Part shown: one piece after another, positions 6,904-15,742 of the stretch
Layout: each line of letters starts with the position of its first letter
How positions within the stretch are numbered: the first letter of the stretch is position 1
Assembly: GCF_038404745.2 (NCBI RefSeq)
Contig: NZ_JAYKTT020000070.1
Location: forward strand, 1 to 64,000
Direction of reading: 5' to 3'
DNA: 64,000 nucleotides
Source of the DNA: Chlorogloeopsis sp038404745
GTDB taxonomy: Bacteria; Cyanobacteriota; Cyanobacteriia; Cyanobacteriales; Nostocaceae
Notes under the pieces: model-generated
Told to the model about the DNA's origin: nothing
Database searches by the model: none
The model's input: the letters and a program-made list of their open reading frames with translations, nothing else
Made by a program: the position numbers and the translations under genes

Positions 6904-9537
6904 TTATTCCGGCAATCCCTTTACTTGCATTAAATCCAATTCCCGTGCAAATATTTCATCAATTGGTAACATTTGCCCATCAATTGTCATAAATTTGTGG
7001 TCTTTAGTGGCTCGAATAATCGAACCATCTTCTAAGGAATATTCAAATACCTCTTGCTCGCCGCGATTATGCCACTGAGCTATAGGTTGCGTGTATACAT
7101 AACCGTTACTATCAACTGTATAAATCGTACACTCAATATCTTTTTCTACAATTTCTCCAATAGGTAAAAAACCATATTCTACTGTTAAAATTTCCGTATC
7201 ATAGCTCAAGCAATATTCAGCAAATTTCAGCATTTGCTCGAATAAATCCTCAGCAATTTGTTGTTTAACACCATTTTTAGCGGCACCATCGATAAATTTT
7301 TCTCGCTGTTTTTGCATCTCCGAAACTTTCTTTTTACCCATAGCCCGGCGTAGCAAATCAGCTTGTCCTAAAGAATATCCAGCCATATCTTGAGCAATTT
7401 TCATAATTTGCTCTTGATAGACCATGATTCCATAAGTCTCATCTAGTATTGGTTCTAAAATATTATGTTCATAATCAATATTCTCACGACCGTGTTTACG
7501 GTTAATAAATTTAGGAATTAATCCAGCATCTAACGGCCCAGGTCGGTAAAGCGCTAAAATTGAAGAAATATCCTCTATATTAGAAGGTTTTAAATCTCTC
7601 ACTATCTGGCGCATACCAGAAGATTCTAACTGGAATACACCTTCTAGTTCACCTGCTTCTAACAGTTCATAAGTTTTTCTCACGTCATGAGGAAGTTTGG
7701 CGCTTTCTCCACCCTTAGCTAATATTTTTTGAGCTTTTCTCTCCTGAGCAGTAATTACATAAGGATCAATTTTAAATCCATGATTTTCTTCAATTAATTC
7801 AATAGTTTTCTGGATCATAGTCAAGTTCTTTAAACCCAGAAAATCCATCTTTAACAAACCTAGCAATTCTAGGTCTTCCATGAAATACTGAGTAATTACA
7901 GAACCATCATTATTTCTTTGTAACGGCACAATTTGATCCAAAGGTTCAGCAGAAATCACCACACCTGCTGCATGGACACCAAAAGTTTTGTTAGTTCCTT
8001 CAATGCGAATCGCCATATCTAACCAATGACGAACTTTTGGATCGTTGTCGTATTTTGCTTTAAATTCTGGTTCTGGCGTTTCATCAGAAATCATCTTTTT
8101 GAGTGGCGCTGGCTTCCCACGCGATACAGGAATCATCTTCGCCATCTTATCTGCTTCACCGTAGGGAATATTTAAAACTCTGGCGACGTCTTTTAACACC
8201 GCCTTGGAAGTCATGCGGTTAAAAGTGATGATTTGGGCAACTCTTTCTGTACCGTATTTTTCATTAACATACTCAATGACTTTATCTCGTTTTTCAATAC
8301 AGAAATCCGTATCAATATCAGGCATGGATTTCCGTTCTGGGTTAAGAAATCTTTCAAAGAGTAAGCCATGATGTACCGGATCAATATTGGTGATTCCCAT
8401 CGTATAGGCAACCAAAGAACCTGCCGCTGAACCACGCCCAGGCCCCACAGGTATATCATTATCTCTAGCAAATTTGATATAATCCCACACAACTAAAAAA
8501 TATGTAGAAAAACCCATTTGCTGAATCATTTTTAATTCGTATTCCAGCCTTTCTTTGTAAACTGAATCGATTTCATTACGAGATTTGCGATTCAGTCTTT
8601 CTAAAAGTCCTTGCCAAGCAATTTCTTCTACATAGGTATCTGCTGTATGTCCTGATGGAATAGGATAGTTAGGAATGCGAGGCTCACCCAGAATATTATA
8701 AGGTTCGACTTTATCGGCTACTTCTAAAGTAGTACTTACTGCTTCTTCAATGACTTCATCTGGTAGGTGATCGCGAAATAACTGCTTCATTTCTTCAGCG
8801 GATTTTAGATATTCTGTGCCGCTGTAACGCATTCGGTTATCTTCAATAATTAATTTACCAGTTTGAATACATAACAAAGCATCGTGTGCTTCTACGTCAT
8901 AACAAGAAATGTAATGAGAATCATTTGTCGCGACAAATTTAATCCCTAACTCCTGTGCAATTTTGATAATTTCTACATTTACAATTCGGTCTTCTGGAGA
9001 GCCGTGATCTTGAATTTCTAAATAATAATCTTCACCAAATACATCTTTATACCACTGTGCTACTCTTCTAGCAATATCTGGTTTGCCAGCAAGAATTGCT
9101 TGAGGTACTTCACCGCCCAGACAAGCACTAGTAACTATTAAGCCTTCGCGATATTCTTTGAGTAATTCTTTATTAATACAAGGGCGGGAAAAAATTCCTT
9201 TGCCTTGTACACCTTGGAGGTGAGAAAGTGACGTTAATTTTACTAAATTTTTATAACCTTTTGTATTTTTCGCTAAAACAACTTGATGATAACGCGGACG
9301 GCGTTCTTGTTTGGTAATATCGCCGTTAATAACATACATCTCATTGCCGATAATTGGCTTAATATTCTTGCTGCGACAGATTTTAATTAGTTCGATCGCC
9401 CCGTACATCACCCCATGATCTGTTAGGGCGATCGCTTTCATGCCTAACTCGATCGCGCGATCAACTAAATTTGGTAATTGACTCGCACCATCTAGAAGGC
9501 TGTAATCACTGTGAATGTGCAAAGGAACAAAGGACAT
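6904..9537 (-). CDS. dnaE: DNA polymerase III alpha subunit, N-terminal half fused to the N-part of the split DnaE intein
   Basis: Residues 1-775 are the PHP and N-terminal polymerase parts of bacterial DnaE: HIHSDYSLLDG at the start, GPGRGSAAGS, and the catalytic acid motif PDIDTDF. Sequence stops abruptly after LKFAEY and continues into a 102-aa intein-N (7212 to 6907). The intein starts CLSYDTEILTVEYG, contains the block-B-like ATKDHKFMT motif, and ends GLPE. This is the cyanobacterial split DnaE organisation: the remaining polymerase with intein-C is encoded elsewhere and the two are joined by protein trans-splicing. The other half is not in this window. The gene is convergent with the Uma2 gene and stands alone. 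Confidence 0.97.
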   Translation of the reverse strand: MSFVPLHIHSDYSLLDGASQLPNLVDRAIELGMKAIALTDHGVMYGAIELIKICRSKNIKPIIGNEMYVINGDITKQERRPRYHQVVLAKNTKGYKNLVKLTSLSHLQGVQGKGIFSRPCINKELLKEYREGLIVTSACLGGEVPQAILAGKPDIARRVAQWYKDVFGEDYYLEIQDHGSPEDRIVNVEIIKIAQELGIKFVATNDSHYISCYDVEAHDALLCIQTGKLIIEDNRMRYSGTEYLKSAEEMKQLFRDHLPDEVIEEAVSTTLEVADKVEPYNILGEPRIPNYPIPSGHTADTYVEEIAWQGLLERLNRKSRNEIDSVYKERLEYELKMIQQMGFSTYFLVVWDYIKFARDNDIPVGPGRGSAAGSLVAYTMGITNIDPVHHGLLFERFLNPERKSMPDIDTDFCIEKRDKVIEYVNEKYGTERVAQIITFNRMTSKAVLKDVARVLNIPYGEADKMAKMIPVSRGKPAPLKKMISDETPEPEFKAKYDNDPKVRHWLDMAIRIEGTNKTFGVHAAGVVISAEPLDQIVPLQRNNDGSVITQYFMEDLELLGLLKMDFLGLKNLTMIQKTIELIEENHGFKIDPYVITAQERKAQKILAKGGESAKLPHDVRKTYELLEAGELEGVFQLESSGMRQIVRDLKPSNIEDISSILALYRPGPLDAGLIPKFINRKHGRENIDYEHNILEPILDETYGIMVYQEQIMKIAQDMAGYSLGQADLLRRAMGKKKVSEMQKQREKFIDGAAKNGVKQQIAEDLFEQMLKFAEYCLSYDTEILTVEYGFLPIGEIVEKDIECTIYTVDSNGYVYTQPIAQWHNRGEQEVFEYSLEDGSIIRATKDHKFMTIDGQMLPIDEIFARELDLMQVKGLPE
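6907..7212 (-). other. split intein, N-terminal fragment (DnaE-n)
   Basis: 102 codons in frame at the 3' end of dnaE, from Cys1 (TGC at 7210-7212) to GLPE before the stop. Cys1 is the residue needed for the N-S acyl shift, and the T..H motif (ATKDH) is present. It is close to the well-known Npu/Ssp-type DnaE inteins but differs in places, for example PIAQWHNRGEQEV and FARELDLMQVKG. Trans-splicing with a distant intein-C partner is known for the family. Confidence 0.95.
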
Positions 9538-9667
9538 ACGTTTTCCCTACAGTGAGCGAACAACACAAGTGTTTTCCATTAAACTACAGCTGTGCAGCCT
9601 CTATGTATACTAGCAAGCAAATTTTGCTGATTGTAGGTAAGCGATCGCACTTTTATCTCAAAGTTCA

Positions 9668-9709
9668 AACCACCTCGCTATGACTGCCAGATAGCAGATT
9701 GAGGTGGTT
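9668..9709. repeat. inverted repeat AACCACCTC/GAGGTGGTT
   Basis: A perfect 9-bp stem (9668-9676 with 9701-9709) encloses a smaller CTGCC..AGATAGCAG hairpin in the spacer between dnaE and the membrane-protein gene. The two genes flanking it are both on the minus strand. It may end the membrane-protein transcript, although no T-run is present. Confidence 0.4.
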
Positions 9710-9817
9710 GCTCATGAAGTATTGATGACAGAGTCAACAAATAACAAGCGATAAATTACTGTTTAGATGTATAACTTTAACATCTGCTTCACCCATTATA
9801 GGTTTCAAATTAGTAGT

Positions 9818-10870
9818 TTAATTATTAACTATTTTCTGATTGTGATTAATAATAATATTTAGAGATATACCTTTAATGTGTGTACTAATATACGACATTA
9901 AGGCATAAATAAAAATAACTATACCCAGCATCTCTAAAAACTCTTCAATAGTTGTGATGACAGCATAAATTATATTGTCCTGACCATACAAATTTGCTTG
10001 GTAGCCACCCAACATTTCTATCCCAATAGTACCACTTATGTAGATTGTCCCAGCTATTAAAAATAAGCGTTTTATTTTTTTGGGAAGAGCAGTGATAAAT
10101 TTTAAAAACGCTAATAGGAACATGAGTACGAATATAGCACCAGGTATCACCCAAGCAAAGTAAAGAAAGCCACTAGTATTGAATAACTTTTGCGTTGGCG
10201 CAATCAGAAGTTCATGAAAGCTCATAAGTTCGTCTATGGACAAACATACAAAAATAATTGTTAATGCTCTCCAGTGAGAGATATGGGCTTCACCAGCTAT
10301 TTTTTTGGCAGAGGTGATTAAAAACAGAAGAATAGAACAAAATAACAAAGCAATCCCTGAATACAGGCTAGGAAAATTTCTCTCTTGATCGACATTAAAT
10401 AAATATACTAATAAATCCCTCAAAGGATAGTCAGGTAGGAAGTATAAAGAAAACTGTCCAGCAAGATTAATTGTGCAAAGAAATATTATCAACAAAAACA
10501 GCAATCGCAAGGTGTTTTGAGGAGAGAGACACAATAAAACTTTCTGCAATGTTAAACCACTATTCACTGAATCAATATATCTACTTTTAGTTTGTTCTAA
10601 AAAATTGTTATCTTGCCTATTATCTCGATTTTGAAATAACTGTTTTTCCTTGGCTATTAATAGGTTGGTAAATACCAAATTTTCCATAAAAAAATCTATA
10701 GTTTGCTGCTCAACCCAGCCACGCATTGTGAGAATTTCTTGTAGCTTTCTGTCAGATGAAACTTGCTCACTAAGTGCCGTTTTTAATTGGTCTGGTGTTA
10801 TCAATCCTGCCTTAACTAAACACTTTCCTAGAAATTTTTGCTTGTCTTGTCTACTCTCTATATTAGTCAT
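9818..10870 (-). CDS. unknown protein: small N-terminal GspE/PilB-like domain plus six TM helices
   Basis: The first about 65 residues (LGKCLVKAGLITPDQLKTAL...QEILTMRGWVEQQTIDFFME) resemble the MshEN/T2SSE-N type module. That module occurs in type II secretion and pilus ATPases and in many cyanobacterial regulators. After a short linker come about six predicted membrane helices (residues about 115-335). Conserved-looking acidic residues lie at membrane edges: LSIDELMSFHE, GIEMLGG and TIEEFLEMLGI. I do not recognise the family of the membrane part. The gene is monocistronic, with a long AT-rich region upstream. A sensor or transporter role is possible, but nothing shows it. Confidence 0.6.
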   Translation of the reverse strand: MTNIESRQDKQKFLGKCLVKAGLITPDQLKTALSEQVSSDRKLQEILTMRGWVEQQTIDFFMENLVFTNLLIAKEKQLFQNRDNRQDNNFLEQTKSRYIDSVNSGLTLQKVLLCLSPQNTLRLLFLLIIFLCTINLAGQFSLYFLPDYPLRDLLVYLFNVDQERNFPSLYSGIALLFCSILLFLITSAKKIAGEAHISHWRALTIIFVCLSIDELMSFHELLIAPTQKLFNTSGFLYFAWVIPGAIFVLMFLLAFLKFITALPKKIKRLFLIAGTIYISGTIGIEMLGGYQANLYGQDNIIYAVITTIEEFLEMLGIVIFIYALMSYISTHIKGISLNIIINHNQKIVNN

Positions 10871-11241
10871 GATTGATATATTATTCTTAAATGTTGTATC
10901 TAAGCCGATTGCTAACCATTTTGTTAAAATACATAAAAATTAGGTTAACAGAAGGTTATTAAAAAGTAAATAAAAATGATATAAAGGTTAAATATAAATT
11001 TTTGTATAAAAATTTTATAAATTATACGTATTATTGCGTAATATCTATAATAAACACTAAGATTATTAAGGAAAAAATTTAAAGATTAGTTTAAGTCTGC
11101 AAAATTTTATACACAATATATTGCGTACTCTGCATGAAGCCATGTCTGCATTATTTGTGGCTCAAAACTGGGATTGCATCTCAATCTCACTCAGCAGTTA
11201 ATGTGATGGGAGATATAACTGTGAGTGCCGTGCTCGACAGC

Positions 11242-11270
11242 AAAAAACCTCGTTCTCTGGACGAGGTTAA
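11242..11270 (-). terminator. orphan terminator-like hairpin
   Basis: Read on the minus strand, AACCTCGT-CCAGAGA-ACGAGGTT is followed by TTTTGC, forming an 8-bp stem with a T-run. The nearest upstream gene on this strand already has its own terminator about 770 nt away, so this may end an unannotated small transcript. Confidence 0.5.
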
Positions 11271-12036
11271 ATATATTGATGCCTTTGCCAACGCTACAGG
11301 TTTATAAAATTTAAAATTTTTGCTTAACACCCCAAAGTTTGTACTAGGGGCATTAATGTTATGACAATGAAAATCGTCAATTTAAAATCGCGGCTATATT
11401 AGTTTTAAAAAGGCCCTTTTGCGTCACATTCCTTAGTCCAGCACCTTTTAAGAAGTTCAATCCTGTAAAGATATGCGAAGCGACGAGGATCTAATACTAA
11501 TTTAGTATCACTACTAAAAAGGGGCTGATTCAGATACTGCCAGAGAGGAAATCTGATTTTGGTGTGTTTTGGAGTCATAAGAGCATGAAAAACTATAAAA
11601 CTGTCGTAGCAGTAGACGGCATCTGATATTCAAGGTGCCTGTTACTGATTCCCTAGTTAAACCGTACACAATATATATTCAATTGTCCTTAGGGCAATTG
11701 CGGAAAATTGAGTAACTCTATTGCTCAATATTTTATGTTATCTTTTTATCGGTATTTAAAGTAACGATTTAAATGTATAAAACTCCAAAAAAGCATAGAA
11801 TATAACATCCTAAAGAATAGAAAAATTAAATGAACTGAGTGATTATTCTGGTTTGGGAAATTCAATCCGGAATTTCAAATATTTAAACGTGATCAATCTC
11901 CAAATCATGCGAAAATTGCTTATAGATTGCAGGGCGATCGCTATTTTAAGAGCCAGTGAAATTACTATCAAACAAAGTTCGCAAGCTTAGTTATCAAATC
12001 GGTGAAATCAACACTTGTTACTACGCGATTCATTAT

Positions 12037-12059
12037 AAAAAAAACCCACTTCTGTGGGC
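12037..12059 (-). terminator. intrinsic terminator of the flavodiiron genes
   Basis: On the minus strand GCCCAC-AGAA-GTGGGT is followed by a run of eight T. It lies about 90 nt downstream of the flv1-type stop codon at 12147. Confidence 0.8.
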
Positions 12060-12146
12060 TTGAGGAACTATTGAACCTTTTCGATCAAGTAAAATTTTTC
12101 TCAGTCTCTACATCATACAGCAAGGCGACACGACTTAAGGTAATGA

Positions 12147-13862
12147 TTAATAGTGATTACCCGCTTTGCGATGATGGACAGCAGTAATGCCTTCTGGTTT
12201 GAGTAATTTTCCATTGTCAACAATTGCATATACAACCCAATGGTCGCCACATTCCATACGTTTGTTGACCGAACATTCAAGATATGCTAGAGCATCGGTG
12301 AGAATTGTACAGCCGTTATCTGCAATTGCTGTGGGAAAACTTGCAAATCTATTTTCTCCTGGGGCAAAAGATTTACGGAAGTGCTTCATGTAATCTTGAT
12401 AATTTTCTTCACCCAGAATATTTAGAACAAACTTACCCCCTGGATACATTAAAGATTCAACAGCACGGTCTTTGGCGATCGCAACTGTAATACCTGGAGG
12501 GTTAAAAGTTGCTTGTGATACCCAAGCTCCAAGCATTCCGGTACAGACATCACCAAGCTTGGCAGTGACAACGCAAACTGAACCAATTATTCTACCGATC
12601 GCCTGTTCAACAGGAGTAGCAGCTGGTTGAGGGATTCGCTGTTTTTTAGCTTTTTTCAGTGTTTGGGCAAAGTCTGTACCCATTTCTTCACACTCTTTGA
12701 GAGTAATATCTGTAGGTTTAAACCTTGCCTTCAAGGTTTCAAACCCAAACTTAAAACCAGCATCTTTGAGTTTTCCTTCTATTAAGTCAAATGCTTCACC
12801 ACTCCAACCATAGGAACCAAAGACACCAGCTAGTTTAGTGTTATCACCAACGGATAGAACAATACCAAGGGCTGTGTGGATGGGAGTAGGCGCATTACCA
12901 CCAATCGTGGGAGAACCCATGATAAAGCCATCGCACTTTTCGATGGCAGAGCGAATTTCATCAGGTTCAGCAAATTCGCAGTTGATAGTCTCTAAAGCCA
13001 CTCCTCCTTTAGTGAGTCCTAAAGCAAAAGCTTGGGCGAGAGTTGCCGTATTGCCGTAAGCTGAAGCATAAAGTAAGGCAACCCTAATCTCGCGATCGGT
13101 TTGCGATCGGCTCCATATCTCATAGTCTTTAGTAAGCTCTAACAAGCCATAGCGAATTAAAGGCCCATGAGCAGGAGCATACATTCTCACCGGCACTTCT
13201 GATATTTTCTCCAGAGCTGCTTGCACCTGAGTTGCGTGAGGAGCCATCAAGCAGTCAAAGTAGTAGCGCTGATCTTCCTTTAACAAATCCCAGTCTTCAT
13301 CAAAAACTTCATCGCCACACAAATGCGTACCAAATAATTTATTAGAGTAAAGTATTTGGGTTTGCTCGTCGTAAGTACAAAGTCCTGTCGGCCATCGCGG
13401 ACTGGGAATAGGAATAAATTTCAAAACATGGCCTTGTCCCAAATCCAGAGTTTCTTTCCCCCGCATTGTGATAATTTTCAACTCACGGTTAGGAAAAGTA
13501 GCACGTAAATTGGTAGCGCAGGGAACTGAACAAACAAAAGTGAGTTTTGGAATTAAATCTAAAAGTCCTTTGAGGGTAGCGACACGGTTAGGATTAAAAT
13601 GACCTAAAATTACATAATCCAAACCTTCCCAATCATTGAGACATTGCCGCAATGCATCTAGGTAAATTTGAGTAAAAGTTTCCGGCGGCGGGTCGATAAT
13701 AGCAGTTTTATCAGCTTTGATTAAGTAGCAATTCGAGGTAGTACCTCTAGCAAGTGCGTATTCAATTTCAAAGCGCAGACGTGTCCAACTACGCGCTCTC
13801 AGTACAGTCGTATTTGTGGCGATTGGTAAAACCTGCACGTCACGAGGATTGGGATTATTCAT
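12147..13862 (-). CDS. flv1: flavodiiron protein, Flv1 type (substituted metal ligands)
   Basis: A three-domain cyanobacterial flavodiiron protein: a beta-lactamase-like diiron domain (about 25-260), a flavodoxin domain (VALLYASAYGNTATLAQAF, about 265-400) and a C-terminal NAD(P)H:flavin oxidoreductase-like domain (about 425-571). At the canonical HxExDH site this protein reads HFNPNRV (residues 88-94). The Glu, Asp and second His are replaced, as in Flv1 and Flv2. In cyanobacteria Flv1 works with Flv3 to reduce O2 to water downstream of photosystem I. It lies directly downstream of flv3, with 161 nt between them. That order matches the flv3B-flv1B heterocyst pair of Anabaena, but A versus B type is inferred. 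Confidence 0.9.
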   Translation of the reverse strand: MNNPNPRDVQVLPIATNTTVLRARSWTRLRFEIEYALARGTTSNCYLIKADKTAIIDPPPETFTQIYLDALRQCLNDWEGLDYVILGHFNPNRVATLKGLLDLIPKLTFVCSVPCATNLRATFPNRELKIITMRGKETLDLGQGHVLKFIPIPSPRWPTGLCTYDEQTQILYSNKLFGTHLCGDEVFDEDWDLLKEDQRYYFDCLMAPHATQVQAALEKISEVPVRMYAPAHGPLIRYGLLELTKDYEIWSRSQTDREIRVALLYASAYGNTATLAQAFALGLTKGGVALETINCEFAEPDEIRSAIEKCDGFIMGSPTIGGNAPTPIHTALGIVLSVGDNTKLAGVFGSYGWSGEAFDLIEGKLKDAGFKFGFETLKARFKPTDITLKECEEMGTDFAQTLKKAKKQRIPQPAATPVEQAIGRIIGSVCVVTAKLGDVCTGMLGAWVSQATFNPPGITVAIAKDRAVESLMYPGGKFVLNILGEENYQDYMKHFRKSFAPGENRFASFPTAIADNGCTILTDALAYLECSVNKRMECGDHWVVYAIVDNGKLLKPEGITAVHHRKAGNHY

Positions 13863-14023
13863 AGGCTTTGTGTGAGGAGAGGGAATTTCCAGAGATAGGG
13901 GGAAGATGGGGAGAGGGAGAGATAGGGAAGATGGGGGAGTGGGAGGGTGGAAGAAGTATTTAGAATATACTCCTATCCCCTATCCCCTGTTCCCTATCAC
14001 CTGTCACCTGTCCCCTGCCTTCT
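13863..14023. repeat. short degenerate tandem repeats between flv3 and flv1
   Basis: A purine-rich block (GGGGAGAGGGAGAGATAGGG..) is followed by a pyrimidine-rich block (CCCTATCCCCTGTTCCCTATCACCTGTCACCTGTCCCCTG). Both consist of degenerate 6-8 nt units. The two blocks are partly complementary and could fold into one long hairpin in the flv3-flv1 mRNA. This is the short tandemly repeated repetitive (STRR) style of filamentous cyanobacteria. Confidence 0.7.
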
Positions 14024-15742
14024 TTAGTAGTAGTTGCCTACCTTGCGATGGCGAACAGCTGTCAAGCCGTCGGCTTTGGCAACTCGACCATCAGTGACGT
14101 TGCAGTATAAAATCCAGTGGTCACTACATTCCATGCTGCTCTTGACTTCGCATTCCATATAAGCAAGAGCGTCTGTGAGGATTGGAGCACCGTTTTTAGC
14201 TGTTTGAGTTTTCACTCCGGCAAAGCGATCGCTTCCAGGAAGTAAACGCTTGAGGAAATGTTTCTTCAGTTCGTGGTAATTTCCTTCTTCTAGAACGTTA
14301 AGGACAAACTTATCGCCGACTTGCAACAATGAATCAATGGCACGATCTTTAGCAACGGCGATTGTAAATCCTAAAGGTTGGATGCTCGCTTGTGCTACCC
14401 ATGAAGCAAGCATCGCTCCTTTGACTTCATTCTTTTTGGCGGTAATGATGTAAAGCCCACTGCTAATCCTACCTAAGGCTTTTTCCAAATTAACGTCGAT
14501 AGACTTAATTTGCTTAATGTTGCGCTCGCGGACTAGCAATTGTCCCAAGTCAGTACCCGCTTCTTCACACAGTTGGTATGTGGCTGGGGTGGGTGTTTCT
14601 TTAATACGAATTGCTGGGAAGGCTTCTTTAACACCGAAGTCAACAAATCTTCTGCGTAGCGGATCGATTGGTTCATCATCGCCGCCGTAACATTCAAAAA
14701 ATCCAATGACTTGCTTTTCTTTGGTAACGCCCAATAGTGCACTTATTGCAGCCTGAGCCGCAACGTTTGCCGTTGGAGGCATACCGATCACAATGCCAGA
14801 TGATCTACTCGCTAGTTCTTGGATTTCTTGAATTTCCCCAGTAGTCAAATCCATCATTTCCACACCGATACCAGTTTTCTGGATACCTTGGGAAATGGCT
14901 TGGGCGAGGCGATCGCTACATCCATAGTCAGAGACATAAAACAAGCCAACTATCGTTTCTGATTTCGCTTGTTTTTGGCTCCAACTCTGGTAACACTCTT
15001 TCAGAACATCAAGATGATGATAAAGTAAAGGGCCGTGTCCGTTAGCAATGATTTTAATGTTTCCGAGTTCGCCCATTTTCTTCATTGCATTCAGCAACGA
15101 ACGAGCGTTCGGCCCCATTAAGCAATCGTAGTAAAATCTAAAATCAGGTTCGATTGCCTCTAGGTTGACATCGAAGGTGTCATCGCTGCAATAGTGCATC
15201 CCAAAGGCATCACAGGTGAACAGAGTTTGGGATTTATGGTCGAAACTGAAGATAGTATCCGGCCAGTGTAAATTTGGGGCGCTAACGAATTCGATTTCGT
15301 GTCCTTGTCCTAAATCGACGCGATCGCCACTTTTGACAATCCGCTTTGAGAACGGATCGTGTACCAAATTTTCCAGAAACTGGAGTGCAACTTTAGACGC
15401 TAAAACAGTAGCTCTGGGTGCTAATTGGAGAACGTCTTCCACCAAGCCGCTATGATCTGGCTCTGTGTGGCTGACAATAATGTAATCAATCGCTTTTGGA
15501 TTGACCAGTTTTTTCAAAGTCTCTAAATACAAGTCGCGAAACTTCGTATGAGAAGTATCGACCAAAGCAATGCGATCGCCTTTAATTAAATATGAATTGT
15601 AGGTTGTACCATTTTGTAGCCCGAATTCTATATCGAAGCGATCGCGATCCCAATCAAGAGAACGGATTGCCGTCGTGTTGGGAGCAATTTCAACAGTTTG
15701 TATAGTAAGTCGTTTTTGGACGTTCTCTGTGAGCGCTGCCAT
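14024..15742 (-). CDS. flv3: flavodiiron protein, Flv3 type (intact diiron ligands)
   Basis: Same three-domain layout as its neighbour, but the first metal-ligand motif is intact: SHTEPDH gives His92, Glu94, Asp96 and His97, with a later HWPDT..F..D region. The flavodoxin core is GLFYVSDYGCSDRLAQ, and the flavin reductase domain starts near residue 410. I choose the ATG at 15742 (MAALTENVQ), preceded by GGAGACTCCTA, over an upstream in-frame codon at 15781. Flv3/Flv4-type proteins hold the diiron centre and use NAD(P)H for O2 photoreduction. It is the first gene of the two-gene minus-strand unit with flv1. The adjacent arrangement favours the heterocyst-type B pair. Confidence 0.9.
   Translation of the reverse strand: MAALTENVQKRLTIQTVEIAPNTTAIRSLDWDRDRFDIEFGLQNGTTYNSYLIKGDRIALVDTSHTKFRDLYLETLKKLVNPKAIDYIIVSHTEPDHSGLVEDVLQLAPRATVLASKVALQFLENLVHDPFSKRIVKSGDRVDLGQGHEIEFVSAPNLHWPDTIFSFDHKSQTLFTCDAFGMHYCSDDTFDVNLEAIEPDFRFYYDCLMGPNARSLLNAMKKMGELGNIKIIANGHGPLLYHHLDVLKECYQSWSQKQAKSETIVGLFYVSDYGCSDRLAQAISQGIQKTGIGVEMMDLTTGEIQEIQELASRSSGIVIGMPPTANVAAQAAISALLGVTKEKQVIGFFECYGGDDEPIDPLRRRFVDFGVKEAFPAIRIKETPTPATYQLCEEAGTDLGQLLVRERNIKQIKSIDVNLEKALGRISSGLYIITAKKNEVKGAMLASWVAQASIQPLGFTIAVAKDRAIDSLLQVGDKFVLNVLEEGNYHELKKHFLKRLLPGSDRFAGVKTQTAKNGAPILTDALAYMECEVKSSMECSDHWILYCNVTDGRVAKADGLTAVRHRKVGNYY

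Larger units (their letters stand above)
10871..12146. other. long non-coding region (about 1.3 kb)
   Basis: No convincing protein gene on either strand. The first 250 nt are very AT-rich. It contains a minus-strand terminator-like hairpin (about 11247-11270), a CAATTGTCC/GGGCAATTG hairpin (about 11680-11700) and the flv1 terminator (12037-12059). The hairpin at 11247 is separate from the flv1 terminator, so a small RNA on the minus strand could lie between them; no promoter was identified. Confidence 0.5.

Noticed and set aside
13863..14023. Repeat block between flv3 and flv1 as a CRISPR or coding insert
   Set aside because: Units are 6-8 nt and degenerate with no spacer-repeat periodicity; it is an STRR.
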